Shown: positions 8,919 through 17,942, numbered from the stretch's first letter. The stretch is DNA of 64,000 bases from Flavobacterium sp. MedPE-SWcel (GCA_001874325.1 MPCW01000008.1:62001-126000); one strand, 5' to 3'. Numbers and translations are program-made. The notes: generated by a model not told the origin, from the sequence alone.

Positions 8919-9959
8919 ATGAACTTGAAAGCGAGCTACAAAAAATACATGCTGAATTTTAAACGCCCTAGCGGAACTTCTAGAGGTGTTTTAACAGAGA
9001 AAGAAACTTGGTTTATTATACTCGAAAAAGATGGTAAACGAGGAGTAGGGGAGTGTGGTATTTTACGTTCGCTTAGTGTTGATGATAAACCTGATTATGA
9101 AGAAAAATTACAATGGACTTGTAACAATATTCATTTAGGAGAAGAGCAATTATGGCAAGAGTTAATAGAGTTTCCATCGATACAATTTGGTGTTGAAATG
9201 GCATTTCGTTCTTTGAAAAGCGAGTCGCCTTACCTTTTATTTCCTTCTGAGTTTACCCGTGGTGAACAAAATATTCCTATAAATGGATTGGTGTGGATGG
9301 GTGAGGAATCGTTCATGAAACAGCAAATAGAGGAGAAATTACAACAGGGTTTTAATTGCATAAAATTAAAAATTGGAGCTATTGATTTCAAGAAAGAATT
9401 AGATCTTTTAGCCTTTATACGGTCTAATTTTGATGCTAAAATTATCGAAATACGTGTAGATGCTAATGGTGCTTTTAGTAAAAGTGAAGCTTTAAATAAG
9501 ATACACAAACTATCTGATTTTAAAATACATAGTATTGAACAACCTATTCAAAAAGGACAAGCTGACAGCATGTCAGACCTATGTATTACTCCTCCTATTG
9601 CTGTAGCTTTAGATGAAGAACTGATAGGTGTGTTTGGTATCGAAAACAAGAGGGCTTTATTGCAAAAAATAAAGCCACAGTATATTATTTTAAAACCAAG
9701 TCTAGTAGGTGGTTTTAAAGGAACAGAGGAATGGATTGCCATTGCTGAAGAGTTAGGTATTGGTTGGTGGGCTACTTCTGCATTAGAAAGTAACATAGGT
9801 TTAAACGCTATTGCGCAATGGACGTTTTTACAAAATAATGAGATGCCACAAGGGTTAGGTACTGGTGGTTTGTATACTAATAATTTCGATTCTCCTTTAG
9901 AGGTTGTTAATGGAGAGTTAGGATATAATGATAAACTAAATTGGCAATTTGATTTATAG
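8919..9959 (+). CDS. menC: o-Succinylbenzoate synthase (MenC)
   Basis: Enolase-superfamily enzyme that dehydrates SHCHC to o-succinylbenzoate. Catalytic and metal residues are visible: the K-x-K of NCIKLKIGAIDF, Asp in RVDANGAF, Glu in HSIEQPI, Asp in VALDEEL and Lys in ILKPSLVGGF. At 346 aa it has normal length. ATG start 33 bp after the UPF0173 stop, probably the same transcript. No menE follows within the window. Confidence 0.95.
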   Translation: MNLKASYKKYMLNFKRPSGTSRGVLTEKETWFIILEKDGKRGVGECGILRSLSVDDKPDYEEKLQWTCNNIHLGEEQLWQELIEFPSIQFGVEMAFRSLKSESPYLLFPSEFTRGEQNIPINGLVWMGEESFMKQQIEEKLQQGFNCIKLKIGAIDFKKELDLLAFIRSNFDAKIIEIRVDANGAFSKSEALNKIHKLSDFKIHSIEQPIQKGQADSMSDLCITPPIAVALDEELIGVFGIENKRALLQKIKPQYIILKPSLVGGFKGTEEWIAIAEELGIGWWATSALESNIGLNAIAQWTFLQNNEMPQGLGTGGLYTNNFDSPLEVVNGELGYNDKLNWQFDL

Positions 9960-10133
9960 ATCGATACTATTGCCAAAGTCGTCTTAAAATATCGTTTTTC
10001 CTTGTTTCGCTCGTTAAATTGTGGTAAATTTAATAGTGATTATTTAATAATCAGTTATTGAATAGTTAGCATAGTAAACCGTTTATAGTTGTAGTTTTAT
10101 GGCTGTAAACAACTAACAAAAAACAACATCGCT

Positions 10134-10328
10134 ATGGAACGTTTAATCCACTATGACAGTAGCATTAAAACAAAGGATACAGTATCTTTTGAGAAAGCTG
10201 CGAATGAACTTGAGAAAGAGGTGAAGAAGGATGAAGTACTTTCCTGTAATCAGCTAATCAAGAACTTGCTTAAAACAAATTTAAGATTACTTAAGTTGAA
10301 TGATATAAGTAGTGTGTTACTTTTTTAA
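10134..10328 (+). CDS. Small hypothetical protein (64 aa)
   Basis: Short ORF downstream of menC, separated from it by 174 bp in which I see no gene. The product is charged and probably helical (SFEKAANELEKEVKKDEVLSCNQLIKNLLKTNLRLLKLNDISS), with no signal peptide or membrane helix. I do not recognise a family. The even Lys/Glu pattern suggests a real coding region more than chance; a long inverted repeat 75 bp downstream could be its terminator. Confidence 0.4.
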   Translation: MERLIHYDSSIKTKDTVSFEKAANELEKEVKKDEVLSCNQLIKNLLKTNLRLLKLNDISSVLLF

Positions 10329-10402
10329 GTGTAGCAATCTATTTATAAATGTGCCAAATTTGTAATTATAAATTTGACATAAAAAATATTGTCTTTATTT
10401 CT

Positions 10403-10462
10403 AAATTATAGCAATATAAAACCGCTCAATATATTAAGATTGATTTTATATTGCTATAATTT
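10403..10462. repeat. Long perfect inverted repeat (19-bp arms)
   Basis: AAATTATAGCAATATAAAA (10403-10421) is repeated as its exact complement at 10444-10462 around a 22-base loop. The loop itself starts with CCGC and contains TCAAT...ATTGA, which can extend the fold. It is too AT-rich for a classical terminator and no T-tract follows. It may be a transcript end, a protein-binding cruciform or the remnant of a small mobile element. Confidence 0.7.
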
Positions 10463-10540
10463 AACAAAAAATTAATAAGATGTTTTCTGTTAATTACATA
10501 ATTAAACCTCCTTACTTATAATATTTTGTATCTTTGATTT

Positions 10541-10558
10541 CTGAAAATTTCAGCTAGT
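10541..10558. repeat. CTGAAAATTTCAG palindrome followed by CTAGT (copy 1)
   Basis: A palindrome, CTGAAA-A-TTTCAG read as CTGAAAATTTCAG, followed directly by CTAGT. A near copy (CTGAAATTCAGCTAGT) lies at 18030-18045, also intergenic. Here it is upstream of the TauE-like gene. Function unknown. Confidence 0.35.
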
Positions 10559-10593
10559 AGAATCGTTGATGTTTTTAATTAGAATAACCCCTT

Positions 10594-10601
10594 TAATTTT
10601 G
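10594..10601 (+). promoter_or_regulatory. Candidate -7 element for the TauE-like permease
   Basis: TAATTTTG matches TAnnTTTG and lies 24 bp upstream of the ATG at 10626. A TTG at 10566 is 25 bp away, slightly outside the usual spacing. Another TAnnTTTG (TATCTTTG) occurs at 10529. Confidence 0.4.
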
Positions 10602-10625
10602 CAATGCATCAAGAATACATAGAAA

Positions 10626-11420
10626 ATGGAATTTAATTATATAGCAGGATATTTCCTAGCTGTCTTAGTAGGGGTTTCTCTCGGTCTTATCGGTAGTGGT
10701 GGTTCTATTCTTACAGTACCCATTTTAGTGTATATATTGGCTATAGAGCCTGTTTTAGCAACAGCCTATTCGTTATTTGTAGTAGGATCTTCTGCCTTAG
10801 TAGGTGGTGTTAATAAAGCGTTACAAAAAGATGTCTATTTTAATATTGTAGCTGTATTTGGTATTCCATCATTATTATCGGCTTATGCAGTAAGAGCTTT
10901 TGTTATTCCAGCAGTTCCAGATATACTATATACTAATGATTTATTAACTATTTCTAAGTCGTTAGCTTTAATGTTACTTTTCGCTGTTGTAATGCTTGTA
11001 GCATCTATTAGAATGATTAAGTCTAAACCTTTAAGTGATGAAGCAAGTACTGTATCCTACATTCGTTTATCTATATTAGGAGTTTTTACAGGCATGCTAT
11101 CAGGAGCAGTAGGAGCAGGAGGTGGATTTCTTATAATTCCAGCTTTAGTGTTTTTAGCACGTATACCGATGAAAAAAGCAGTAGGAACATCATTGTTTAT
11201 TGTGGCGTTACAGTCGCTTGCAGGTTTTACAGGAGATGTTTTTCAGAGAGAGATAGAATGGGAATTTCTACTTTCATTTACTGCAACAGCAATAATAGGT
11301 ATCTTTTTTGGTACTTATCTAGCTAAAAAAATAGAGGGTAAAAAATTAAAAATAATATTTGGATGGTTTATTCTTGTTATGGCCATCTATATTCTAGTAA
11401 AAGAGCTTTTTTTAAGTTAG
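10626..11420 (+). CDS. TauE/SafE-family sulfite/organosulfonate permease-like protein
   Basis: Polytopic inner-membrane protein (264 aa, about eight helices) of the TauE/SafE family. The N-terminal repeat has GLIGSGGSILTVPILVYILAIEPVLATAYSLFVVG and the C-terminal repeat GAVGAGGGFLIIPALVFLARIPMKKAVGTSLFIVALQS, the paired glycine-rich signatures of this family. Members export sulfite, sulfonates or related anions; the substrate cannot be read from sequence and no sulfur genes adjoin. Single gene followed by a strong bidirectional terminator. Confidence 0.9.
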   Translation: MEFNYIAGYFLAVLVGVSLGLIGSGGSILTVPILVYILAIEPVLATAYSLFVVGSSALVGGVNKALQKDVYFNIVAVFGIPSLLSAYAVRAFVIPAVPDILYTNDLLTISKSLALMLLFAVVMLVASIRMIKSKPLSDEASTVSYIRLSILGVFTGMLSGAVGAGGGFLIIPALVFLARIPMKKAVGTSLFIVALQSLAGFTGDVFQREIEWEFLLSFTATAIIGIFFGTYLAKKIEGKKLKIIFGWFILVMAIYILVKELFLS

Positions 11421-11439
11421 TGTAGCTTAAATTTATAAT

Positions 11440-11484
11440 AAAAGCAGAAAGACCAACTCAATTGGAGTTGGTCTTTCTGCTTTT
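11440..11484. terminator. Bidirectional rho-independent terminator
   Basis: A perfect 20-bp stem (AAAAGCAGAAAGACCAACTC and its complement) around a 5-base loop with flanking A and T runs, between the converging TauE-like and GNAT-like genes. Confidence 0.92.
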
Positions 11485-11500
11485 ATGTAATATTGTTGTT

Positions 11501-12625
11501 TTAAAGGTCTTTCCTGTACGTTCTTCTTCGTTTGTATACCACAGGGTCAAAATGTTTCCAAAGGTTTTGAATAGCTGTATTATCTTCTAGTTCAGGAGTT
11601 CTAATACAGTTTCGTATATTTTTTTGAGAAAATGTTTTATGATACTCATCAAATATAATAGCTGTAACCCCTTTACTCTTATATTCTGGATCTACACCTA
11701 TCAAGTAAAAAACAACATCTTTACTATGGTTTTTAGCTTTCATTAAATGTAAGAAACCAAAAGGAAAGAGTTTTCCTTTAGCTTTTAATAATCCTTCAGC
11801 AAAAGAAGGCATTACAATACTAAAAGCAATAAGTTTCCCATCTTTATCTTCTACAAATTTGATGTATTCAGGGTTAATAAGACCTATATATTTCTTTTTA
11901 AAATACTCTTTTTGAACATCAGATACAGCTACAAAAGAAGATAGGTTTTCATAGCTAGAATTGAAAAGATCAAACATCTTATCTACATAAGGCATTACTT
12001 CTTTAGTAGTCTTGAAGTTAAGAGGCTTAACTTGATATCTTTTCTTTACAATTTCGGTTACTTTTTTAAAGAATTTTGGTTTAACATTTTCAAAAGGGAA
12101 AATACTTTCTAGGTATTCTTTTTCTTTAACAAAGCCTAGCTTTTCAAAATGCTCTATGTAGTAAGGGTAATTGTACCATGTAATAGCAGTACCTACTTCA
12201 TCAAACCCGTAACTAAGAGCACCTACTTTATCAAGGTTAGAAAAGCCCATAGGCCCTTCTGCATATTCTAGGTTGTGTTCTCTACCAAGTTCATATACTT
12301 TTTCTAGTAAAGCTTTAGAGACTTCGATGTCGTCTATAAAATCAAACCATCCAAAGCGCACCTTGCTTTTTTCTTGTAGTTTTACTTCTTGCCAGTTAAT
12401 TATAACAGCAATTTTACCTACAGTTTTACCATCATGATATGCTAAGTAAAATTTAGCATCTGCATGTTTAAACACAGGGTTTTTTGTTACATCAAAATTT
12501 TCAAGCTCATCATTAATAATAGGGGGTACCCAATAAGGACAATCTTTATAAAGCTCAAAAGAGAATTTGACAAAGTCTTTTAGCTCTTTTTTCGTTTTTG
12601 CTTCTTTTATTACTATCATCGGCAT
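11501..12625 (-). CDS. GNAT-like N-acyltransferase-fold protein (YghO-type)
   Basis: A 374-aa cytoplasmic protein. The N-terminal part (about 30-190) looks like a degenerate GNAT domain: FYLAYHDGKTVGKIAVIINWQE, then GPMGFSNLDKVGALSYGFDEVGTAITWYNYPYYIEHFEKLGFVKEKEYLE. A second GNAT-like part follows (FVEDKDGKLIAFSIVMPSF, YLIGVDPEYKSKGVTAIIFDEYHKTF), with R/N-rich ends. This resembles the poorly characterised YghO family, sometimes misnamed GTP cyclohydrolase. The start codon overlaps the stop of the upstream outer-membrane gene by one base (TAATG), so the two are coupled. Confidence 0.75.
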   Translation of the reverse strand: MPMIVIKEAKTKKELKDFVKFSFELYKDCPYWVPPIINDELENFDVTKNPVFKHADAKFYLAYHDGKTVGKIAVIINWQEVKLQEKSKVRFGWFDFIDDIEVSKALLEKVYELGREHNLEYAEGPMGFSNLDKVGALSYGFDEVGTAITWYNYPYYIEHFEKLGFVKEKEYLESIFPFENVKPKFFKKVTEIVKKRYQVKPLNFKTTKEVMPYVDKMFDLFNSSYENLSSFVAVSDVQKEYFKKKYIGLINPEYIKFVEDKDGKLIAFSIVMPSFAEGLLKAKGKLFPFGFLHLMKAKNHSKDVVFYLIGVDPEYKSKGVTAIIFDEYHKTFSQKNIRNCIRTPELEDNTAIQNLWKHFDPVVYKRRRTYRKDL

Positions 12626-13623
12626 TAATTTCCTTCAAGTTCTAGTGTGTCTAGACGTTTTTTTTCTTTTTTCTTTTTTCTTTCTTCTCTTTCTTTATCT
12701 TTCTTTTCTTTCTTCTTTTTCTGCTCTTCGTTATACTCATCCTCTCTATCACCTTTACCGGCAAGGAGTATATCTTTATAATCAGCATCAAAACGCCAAG
12801 AGAAACCAACACCTCCATAGAGTATAGTAGGAGTATTTTTAAAGCTTCCACTTATAGAAGCATCTATTTGCATAGTGTCACTTAATAAATGCGCTGCACC
12901 AGCTCTAGTAATACCATCAGAGTAGAAATCACTTTTATAAGCTTGAAACTCTACAAAACCAGACCATTCTGGATTAAACCCTCGAGTTAATGTAGAAATA
13001 AGACCTAAACTTAAATCTTTAGTAGAAAATTTATCTGCAATAAAGTTATTTACCCATACCCATTTCTGAAAATGGTTGTGGGTGATAGCCATTAATTTTG
13101 CACTAACATGGTCTTCAGGAAATGTGTATGTATTCTTTTTACCAATAAGGTTAGCACCACCATATACAGCTATTGCAGGAATAAGTTTTCTCCATCTAAA
13201 TTTATGGTTGGCTTTCCAACTATAAAGGTTAAGTTCAGGTTTGTAATTTTTGTCAGGATCATATATTAAGTATTTTGCACCAATTGTAAATTGTCTAAAA
13301 TCGTTTCTATTTCTTGTGTATACAAGATCTTCTTGTTGATCAAATTGATATTGTATATTGGCTATAAACTCTAATTCTTCTAAAATTGCACCATATCGTA
13401 AAGCAAGATCTAGTCCAACCCCTTTAGTTTTATAATTAAGAACACTATGATCTTCATATATACCATAAATACCTGTTTCTACTTGTGCAATAGTTTTACC
13501 TACAGCAAACGCAGACATTGACTGTCCTGGTCTATTTGTATTTATTTGATCAGTATATTGGGCATTGATTGTTACACAGCTCAACAGAAAGATATAGGTA
13601 ACTATTTTTTGAAATATATTCAT
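12625..13623 (-). CDS. Outer-membrane beta-barrel protein, MetA/phenol-degradation transporter-like
   Basis: Predicted outer-membrane protein. The start at residue 15 of the ORF-track version gives a signal peptide MNIFQKIVTYIFLLSCVTINAQ, after which mature YTDQINTNRPGQSMSAFAVG follows; the DQINTNRPGQS-like opening and alternating strands fit the MetA-pathway transporter-like family. Many amphipathic beta strands are seen up to VGFSWRFDAD. The C terminus is unusual: roughly 35 residues that are almost only Lys, Glu, Arg and Asp (EEQKKKKEKKDKEREERKK). Coupled to the downstream GNAT-like gene. Confidence 0.8.
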   Translation of the reverse strand: MNIFQKIVTYIFLLSCVTINAQYTDQINTNRPGQSMSAFAVGKTIAQVETGIYGIYEDHSVLNYKTKGVGLDLALRYGAILEELEFIANIQYQFDQQEDLVYTRNRNDFRQFTIGAKYLIYDPDKNYKPELNLYSWKANHKFRWRKLIPAIAVYGGANLIGKKNTYTFPEDHVSAKLMAITHNHFQKWVWVNNFIADKFSTKDLSLGLISTLTRGFNPEWSGFVEFQAYKSDFYSDGITRAGAAHLLSDTMQIDASISGSFKNTPTILYGGVGFSWRFDADYKDILLAGKGDREDEYNEEQKKKKEKKDKEREERKKKKEKKRLDTLELEGN

Positions 13624-13662
13624 ATTTGGCTTGTTTATTGTTCTTAACATTTTAGGGCTCAT

Positions 13663-13670
13663 CAAAAATA
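13663..13670 (-). promoter_or_regulatory. Candidate -7 element for the outer-membrane protein operon
   Basis: TATTTTTG on the minus strand, 39 bp upstream of the chosen start at 13623. It overlaps the ORF-track start (13665), which again favours the later one. Confidence 0.4.
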
Positions 13671-13725
13671 CTATATTTTATTATTATTTTATGACCCTTC
13701 ATTTAATTTTAAAATATAGATTGTT

Positions 13726-13733
13726 TAATTTTG
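13726..13733 (+). promoter_or_regulatory. Candidate -7 element for the DUF4834 gene
   Basis: TAATTTTG on the plus strand, 17 bp before the ATG at 13751. The ORF-track start at 13631 lies upstream of it, so the short form of the protein is more likely. No clear TTG element. Confidence 0.4.
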
Positions 13734-13750
13734 AAAAAATTTCATTAATA

Positions 13751-14017
13751 ATGGTAACGGCATCTTTTATTGGTATATTACGCACATTAGCTATCTTAAT
13801 ACTTGTGTACTATGCAGTTAAGTTTTTGCTTCGTCTTTTTGCACCTGTTATAATGCAACAGGTAGTTAAAAAAGCAGAACAAAGTTTTAACAACCAACAG
13901 CAACAATACAATAATCAGCAATATAATAATCAACAACAACCTCCTGTAAAGCAAAAAGAAAAGCCTAGGGAAAAGAAAAAGGTTGGAGAATATATTGATT
14001 ATGAAGAAATTGACTAA
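13751..14017 (+). CDS. DUF4834-family small membrane protein
   Basis: With the preferred ATG the product is 88 aa: one transmembrane segment (MVTASFIGILRTLAILILVYYAVKFLLRLFAPVI) followed by a Gln/Asn-rich stretch (NNQQQQYNNQQYNNQQQPP) and a basic end, KQKEKPREKKKVGEYIDYEEID. This layout is typical of DUF4834 proteins of Flavobacteriia, whose function is unknown. The ORF-track N terminus adds 40 residues that overlap the divergent promoter region and is unlikely. A terminator follows directly. Confidence 0.8.
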   Translation: MVTASFIGILRTLAILILVYYAVKFLLRLFAPVIMQQVVKKAEQSFNNQQQQYNNQQYNNQQQPPVKQKEKPREKKKVGEYIDYEEID

Positions 14018-14058
14018 AAAACAACAAAGTATCTCACAATGAGATACTTTGTTGTTTT
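14018..14058 (+). terminator. Rho-independent terminator after the DUF4834 gene
   Basis: AAAACAACAAAGTATCTCA and its exact complement (19-bp arms) with a 3-base loop, ending in TTTT, one base after the stop codon. Confidence 0.85.
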
Positions 14059-14148
14059 AAGCCCTTTTTATTAAATACAAATACTACTTTTTTAGTGAAA
14101 TTAAGTATCTTCACGGCGTTTTTATATTTATAAAAAGATTAAAGTTTC

Positions 14149-16632
14149 ATGAAGAACATCAATAAGCTCTACCCACACTTACTTGCTATACTCGGTTTTG
14201 TAATTGTTTCCCTTATTTATTTTTATCCTGTATTACAAGGTAAAAAGATATACCAATCTGATATTGTACAATATACAGGTATGGCTAAAGAGCAAAATGA
14301 TTTTAGAAAAGAAACTCATGAAGAACCTTATTGGACGAATAGTGCTTTTGGAGGGATGCCTACTTATCAATTAGGAGCAAATTATCCACATAATTATGTA
14401 AAGAAATTAGACTCTGTTTTAAGATCATTACCACGTCCTGCTGATTATTTATTCCTATATTTTATAGGGTTTTATATACTAATGTGTGTACTGAAAGTAG
14501 ACCCGCTAAAAGCTTTTTTTGGAGCACTTGCCTTTGGTTTTTCAACTTATCTCGTTATAATACTGGGAGTTGGTCATAATGCAAAAGCACATGCTATAGC
14601 CTATATGCCTATGGTGGTTGCGGGTGTGTTATTAGTATTCCAGAGGCGATATGTAGTTGGAGGGCTGTTAACTATGATTGCAGCAGCATTAGAGATTAAC
14701 GCTAATCACTTCCAAATGACCTATTACCTTTTAATTTTATTATTGGTAATAGGTATATACTATGGTATACAAATAATTAAAAATAAGGAATTTAAGCATT
14801 TAGGTTTTCTATCAGGTACATTTGCAGTTGCAGCTTTACTTGCTATAGGGGCAAATGCAACGAGCTTAATGGCTACTGCTGAATATACCGATTTTAGTAT
14901 TAGAGGTAAGAGTGAACTGACAATTAATGCAGATGGATCTGACAATATTACAGAATCAGCGATGGACTATGACTATATTACAGAGTATAGTTATGGAATA
15001 AGTGAAAGTTTAAACCTTATTGCACCAAGACTTTTTGGAGGTGGTGCTCGTGAAAATGTAGGTACAGATTCTGTAATGAATGAATTTGTATTAGAGCAAG
15101 GAGCAAGTCCACAAGAAGCAAAAGAATTTGTTGCAAATGTTCCTACTTATTGGGGAGATCAACCAATAGTAGAAGCACCAGCTTATATAGGGGCTATTGT
15201 TTTCTTTTTAGCTTTATTATGCTTATTTGGCGATAAACGTAAAATTAAATATGCTTTTTTAGCAGGAGCAGTAGTATCGTTATTACTTTCATGGGGTAAA
15301 AACTTCCCTGCACTTACGGTGTTTTTTATAGACAATGTTCCATTATACGATAAGTTTAGAGCAGTATCATCTATACAAGTGATATTAGAACTATGTTTCC
15401 CGGTATTAGCAATAATGGGATTACAGTCATTCTTTAAAGATGATAAAGAAACACAATGGAAGACATTAAAAATGGCTGCAAGTACAGCTTTAGGGCTTAT
15501 AGTTTGTTTATTCCTATTTAAAGGTTCATTTGATTTTACAGGAGCTAGAGATGTTCAATTAATGCAAATGTATGGTGATATAGGTCCTGCATTTGTAGAA
15601 GCATTAGAGGAGCAACGTGAAAGTATGTACACGTCAGATTTAATGCGATCAGGTTTCTTTATTTTAGCTGTAGCAGGTATTTTGTGGGCATTTAAAGAGC
15701 AAAAACTAAAAGCTACTGTAGCTACTATTCTAGTTGGTATACTTATGGTTGCCGATCTTTATTTTATAGATAGAAATTACGTTAATAAAGAAGACTTTGT
15801 TAGTGCTAGAGAAATGAATGCTCCGTTTCAAGCTACACAAGCCGATTCGTTTATATTAGAAGATACTTCATTTTATAGAGTGTACGAGCCACAATTAAGG
15901 TTACAAGGACGTACATCTTATTTCCATAACTCAGTAGGAGGATATAGTGCTGTACGCCCTAGACGTATGGATCAGTTATTTACTCATGTTGTCGATAATC
16001 AAATTTCAGGAATGATTAACACTATAAATCCTGAAGAGATGGCATTGGGTAAAGAGTTCTCTGTACTAAACTTACTTAATATTAAATATATGCTACTGCA
16101 AGCAGGTGAGGGACAAGATGTGCCTATTACTAACCCATATGCTAATGGTGCAGCTTGGTTTGTAAAAGATGTTAAAACGGTTACTACAGCAGATGAAGAA
16201 CTTTTATCGTTAAAAGAACTTGATAGTAAGAATACGGTAGTTATTAATAAGAATGATTTACCTGAGAGTTTACAAAAAGCGACTTTTACAACTGATAGTA
16301 CTGCTACAATAACATTAAAAGATCATAAGCCTAACTATATTAAATATACTTCGAATAATAAGAAAGAAGGGTTAGCTGTATTCTCTGAAATGTATTACAC
16401 TAATGGTTGGAATGCTTATGTAGATGGTAAGTTAATACCTCACTTTAAAGCCGATTTTGTACTACGTGCAATGGAAGTTCCGGCGGGTAAACATACAATA
16501 GAGTTTAAGTTTGAACCACAAGTAGTAAAAACGGGTAGTACTATAGCGTTAATCAGTACTATTTTAATGTTAGTACTATTAGCAGGAGGGATATATATGA
16601 ATTCTAGAAAAGAACAATTACCTAAAAAGTAA
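14149..16632 (+). CDS. YfhO-family membrane glycosyltransferase-like protein
   Basis: An 827-aa polytopic membrane protein with about 12 helices in the N-terminal two thirds, a soluble stretch and a final helix (TIALISTILMLVLLAGGIYM). Family marks include the acidic site near the start, YQSDIVQYTGMAKE, then NSAFGGMPTYQLGANYPHNY, and near the end SEMYYTNGWNAYVDGKLIPHFKADFVLRAMEVPAGKHTIEFKF. YfhO of Bacillus acts in glycosylation of lipoteichoic acid; in Bacteroidota a lipid-linked sugar transferase for surface glycans is a reasonable inference. A glycosyltransferase gene follows 27 bp later. Confidence 0.9.
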   Translation: MKNINKLYPHLLAILGFVIVSLIYFYPVLQGKKIYQSDIVQYTGMAKEQNDFRKETHEEPYWTNSAFGGMPTYQLGANYPHNYVKKLDSVLRSLPRPADYLFLYFIGFYILMCVLKVDPLKAFFGALAFGFSTYLVIILGVGHNAKAHAIAYMPMVVAGVLLVFQRRYVVGGLLTMIAAALEINANHFQMTYYLLILLLVIGIYYGIQIIKNKEFKHLGFLSGTFAVAALLAIGANATSLMATAEYTDFSIRGKSELTINADGSDNITESAMDYDYITEYSYGISESLNLIAPRLFGGGARENVGTDSVMNEFVLEQGASPQEAKEFVANVPTYWGDQPIVEAPAYIGAIVFFLALLCLFGDKRKIKYAFLAGAVVSLLLSWGKNFPALTVFFIDNVPLYDKFRAVSSIQVILELCFPVLAIMGLQSFFKDDKETQWKTLKMAASTALGLIVCLFLFKGSFDFTGARDVQLMQMYGDIGPAFVEALEEQRESMYTSDLMRSGFFILAVAGILWAFKEQKLKATVATILVGILMVADLYFIDRNYVNKEDFVSAREMNAPFQATQADSFILEDTSFYRVYEPQLRLQGRTSYFHNSVGGYSAVRPRRMDQLFTHVVDNQISGMINTINPEEMALGKEFSVLNLLNIKYMLLQAGEGQDVPITNPYANGAAWFVKDVKTVTTADEELLSLKELDSKNTVVINKNDLPESLQKATFTTDSTATITLKDHKPNYIKYTSNNKKEGLAVFSEMYYTNGWNAYVDGKLIPHFKADFVLRAMEVPAGKHTIEFKFEPQVVKTGSTIALISTILMLVLLAGGIYMNSRKEQLPKK

Positions 16633-16659
16633 TAAAGCTTTAATTAAAGAATACTCGTA

Positions 16660-17937
16660 TTGAAAAAAGTACTCATCATAACATATTATTGGCCACCTGC
16701 GGGAGGACCTGGTGTGCAACGTTGGTTAAAGTTTGTTAAGTACTTACCTGAACATAATATTGAGCCTATAGTATATATACCCGAAAACCCAACTTATCCA
16801 TTAATAGATGAGAATTTGGTTAATGAGGTAGACGATAAAGTAACAATACTAAAGCATAAAATAACCGAGCCTTACAATTGGGCTTCGATATTTTCGAAAA
16901 ATGGTACAAAAAAGATAAGTTCGGGTATTATACCTAATAAAAAGAAACAATCAATTGTACAACGATTAATGTTGTGGGTAAGGGGTAATCTTTTTATTCC
17001 AGATGCACGAGTGCTTTGGGTAAAACCATCTATAAGTTATTTATCAAGTTATATTAAAGAACATAATATAGATACTATAATAACAACAGGACCACCTCAT
17101 AGTGTACATTTAATAGGTTTAGGGTTAAAGCAACAATTAGGAGTTAAGTGGTTTGCTGATTTTCGTGACCCTTGGACAACCATAGGGTATCATAAAGAGT
17201 TAAAACTATCTGATAGCGCTGCTAATAAACACAAGGAATTAGAAGTAGAAGTATTAAATACAGCCGATACTATTATAGTTACTAGCCCAACTACTAAAGT
17301 AGAATTCGAAGTTATTACTAAACAACCTGTTACAGTAATAACTAACGGTTATGATGTAGAAAAGGTAGGCAAGCAACCGCTAGATGAAAAGTTTACACTA
17401 GCACATATAGGTTCGTTTTTATCAGAACGTAATCCTAAAGTATTATGGCAAGCAATAACAGAACTTATTGCTGAGGATGTAGCTTTTAAAAATGTTTTTC
17501 AACTTAAGTTAATAGGAGCGGTAAGTCAAGAAGTGTTAACTACTCTTAAAGAGTTTAAGCTCAACGATTATATAAATAATTTAGGATATATATCGCATAC
17601 TGAAGCTTTGATAGAGCAACGAAAATCGCAAGTTTTATTATTGGTAGAAATAGACTCTAAAGACACAAAATGTATTATACCAGGTAAGTTGTTTGAATAT
17701 ATGGTTTCCGAACGTCCTATACTTGCTATAGGTCCTAAAGATGCTGATTTAGCAACTATAATTAAATCGACTAATACAGGGGTGTTTAGTACTTATGATG
17801 AAAAAGAAAGAATTAAGGAAACGATATTAGGTTACTTTAAACAATATCAAGAACGTAACCTTACTACACATGCTATAGGACTACAGCAGTATTCTCGTAA
17901 AAACCTAACTAGTCAATTAGCCACATTATTAAAATAA
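16660..17937 (+). CDS. Glycosyltransferase family 4-like protein
   Basis: A 425-aa GT-B fold glycosyltransferase. The N-terminal Gly-rich loop is YYWPPAGGPGVQRWLKFVKYLPEH; the acceptor domain has TTGPPHSVHLIGLGLKQQ and ADFRDPWTT. The C-terminal domain has ITNGYD, LAHIGSFL and PGKLFEYMVSERPILAIG. It begins with TTG (TTGAAAAAAGTACTC), the only start that fits the family N terminus KKVLIITYYWPP. Probably co-transcribed with the YfhO-like gene and acts in cell-surface polysaccharide assembly; the sugar is unknown. Confidence 0.9.
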   Translation: MKKVLIITYYWPPAGGPGVQRWLKFVKYLPEHNIEPIVYIPENPTYPLIDENLVNEVDDKVTILKHKITEPYNWASIFSKNGTKKISSGIIPNKKKQSIVQRLMLWVRGNLFIPDARVLWVKPSISYLSSYIKEHNIDTIITTGPPHSVHLIGLGLKQQLGVKWFADFRDPWTTIGYHKELKLSDSAANKHKELEVEVLNTADTIIVTSPTTKVEFEVITKQPVTVITNGYDVEKVGKQPLDEKFTLAHIGSFLSERNPKVLWQAITELIAEDVAFKNVFQLKLIGAVSQEVLTTLKEFKLNDYINNLGYISHTEALIEQRKSQVLLLVEIDSKDTKCIIPGKLFEYMVSERPILAIGPKDADLATIIKSTNTGVFSTYDEKERIKETILGYFKQYQERNLTTHAIGLQQYSRKNLTSQLATLLK

Positions 17938-17942
17938 TAGTA

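Noticed and set aside
9548-9976. Minus-strand 142-aa ORF across the menC end
   Set aside because: Lies entirely opposite the strongly supported menC frame; a shadow ORF.
12567-12827. Plus-strand 86-aa ORF with Phe/Leu/Ser-rich product
   Set aside because: It is the complement of the polypurine tail of the outer-membrane protein gene; the product is an artefact of composition.
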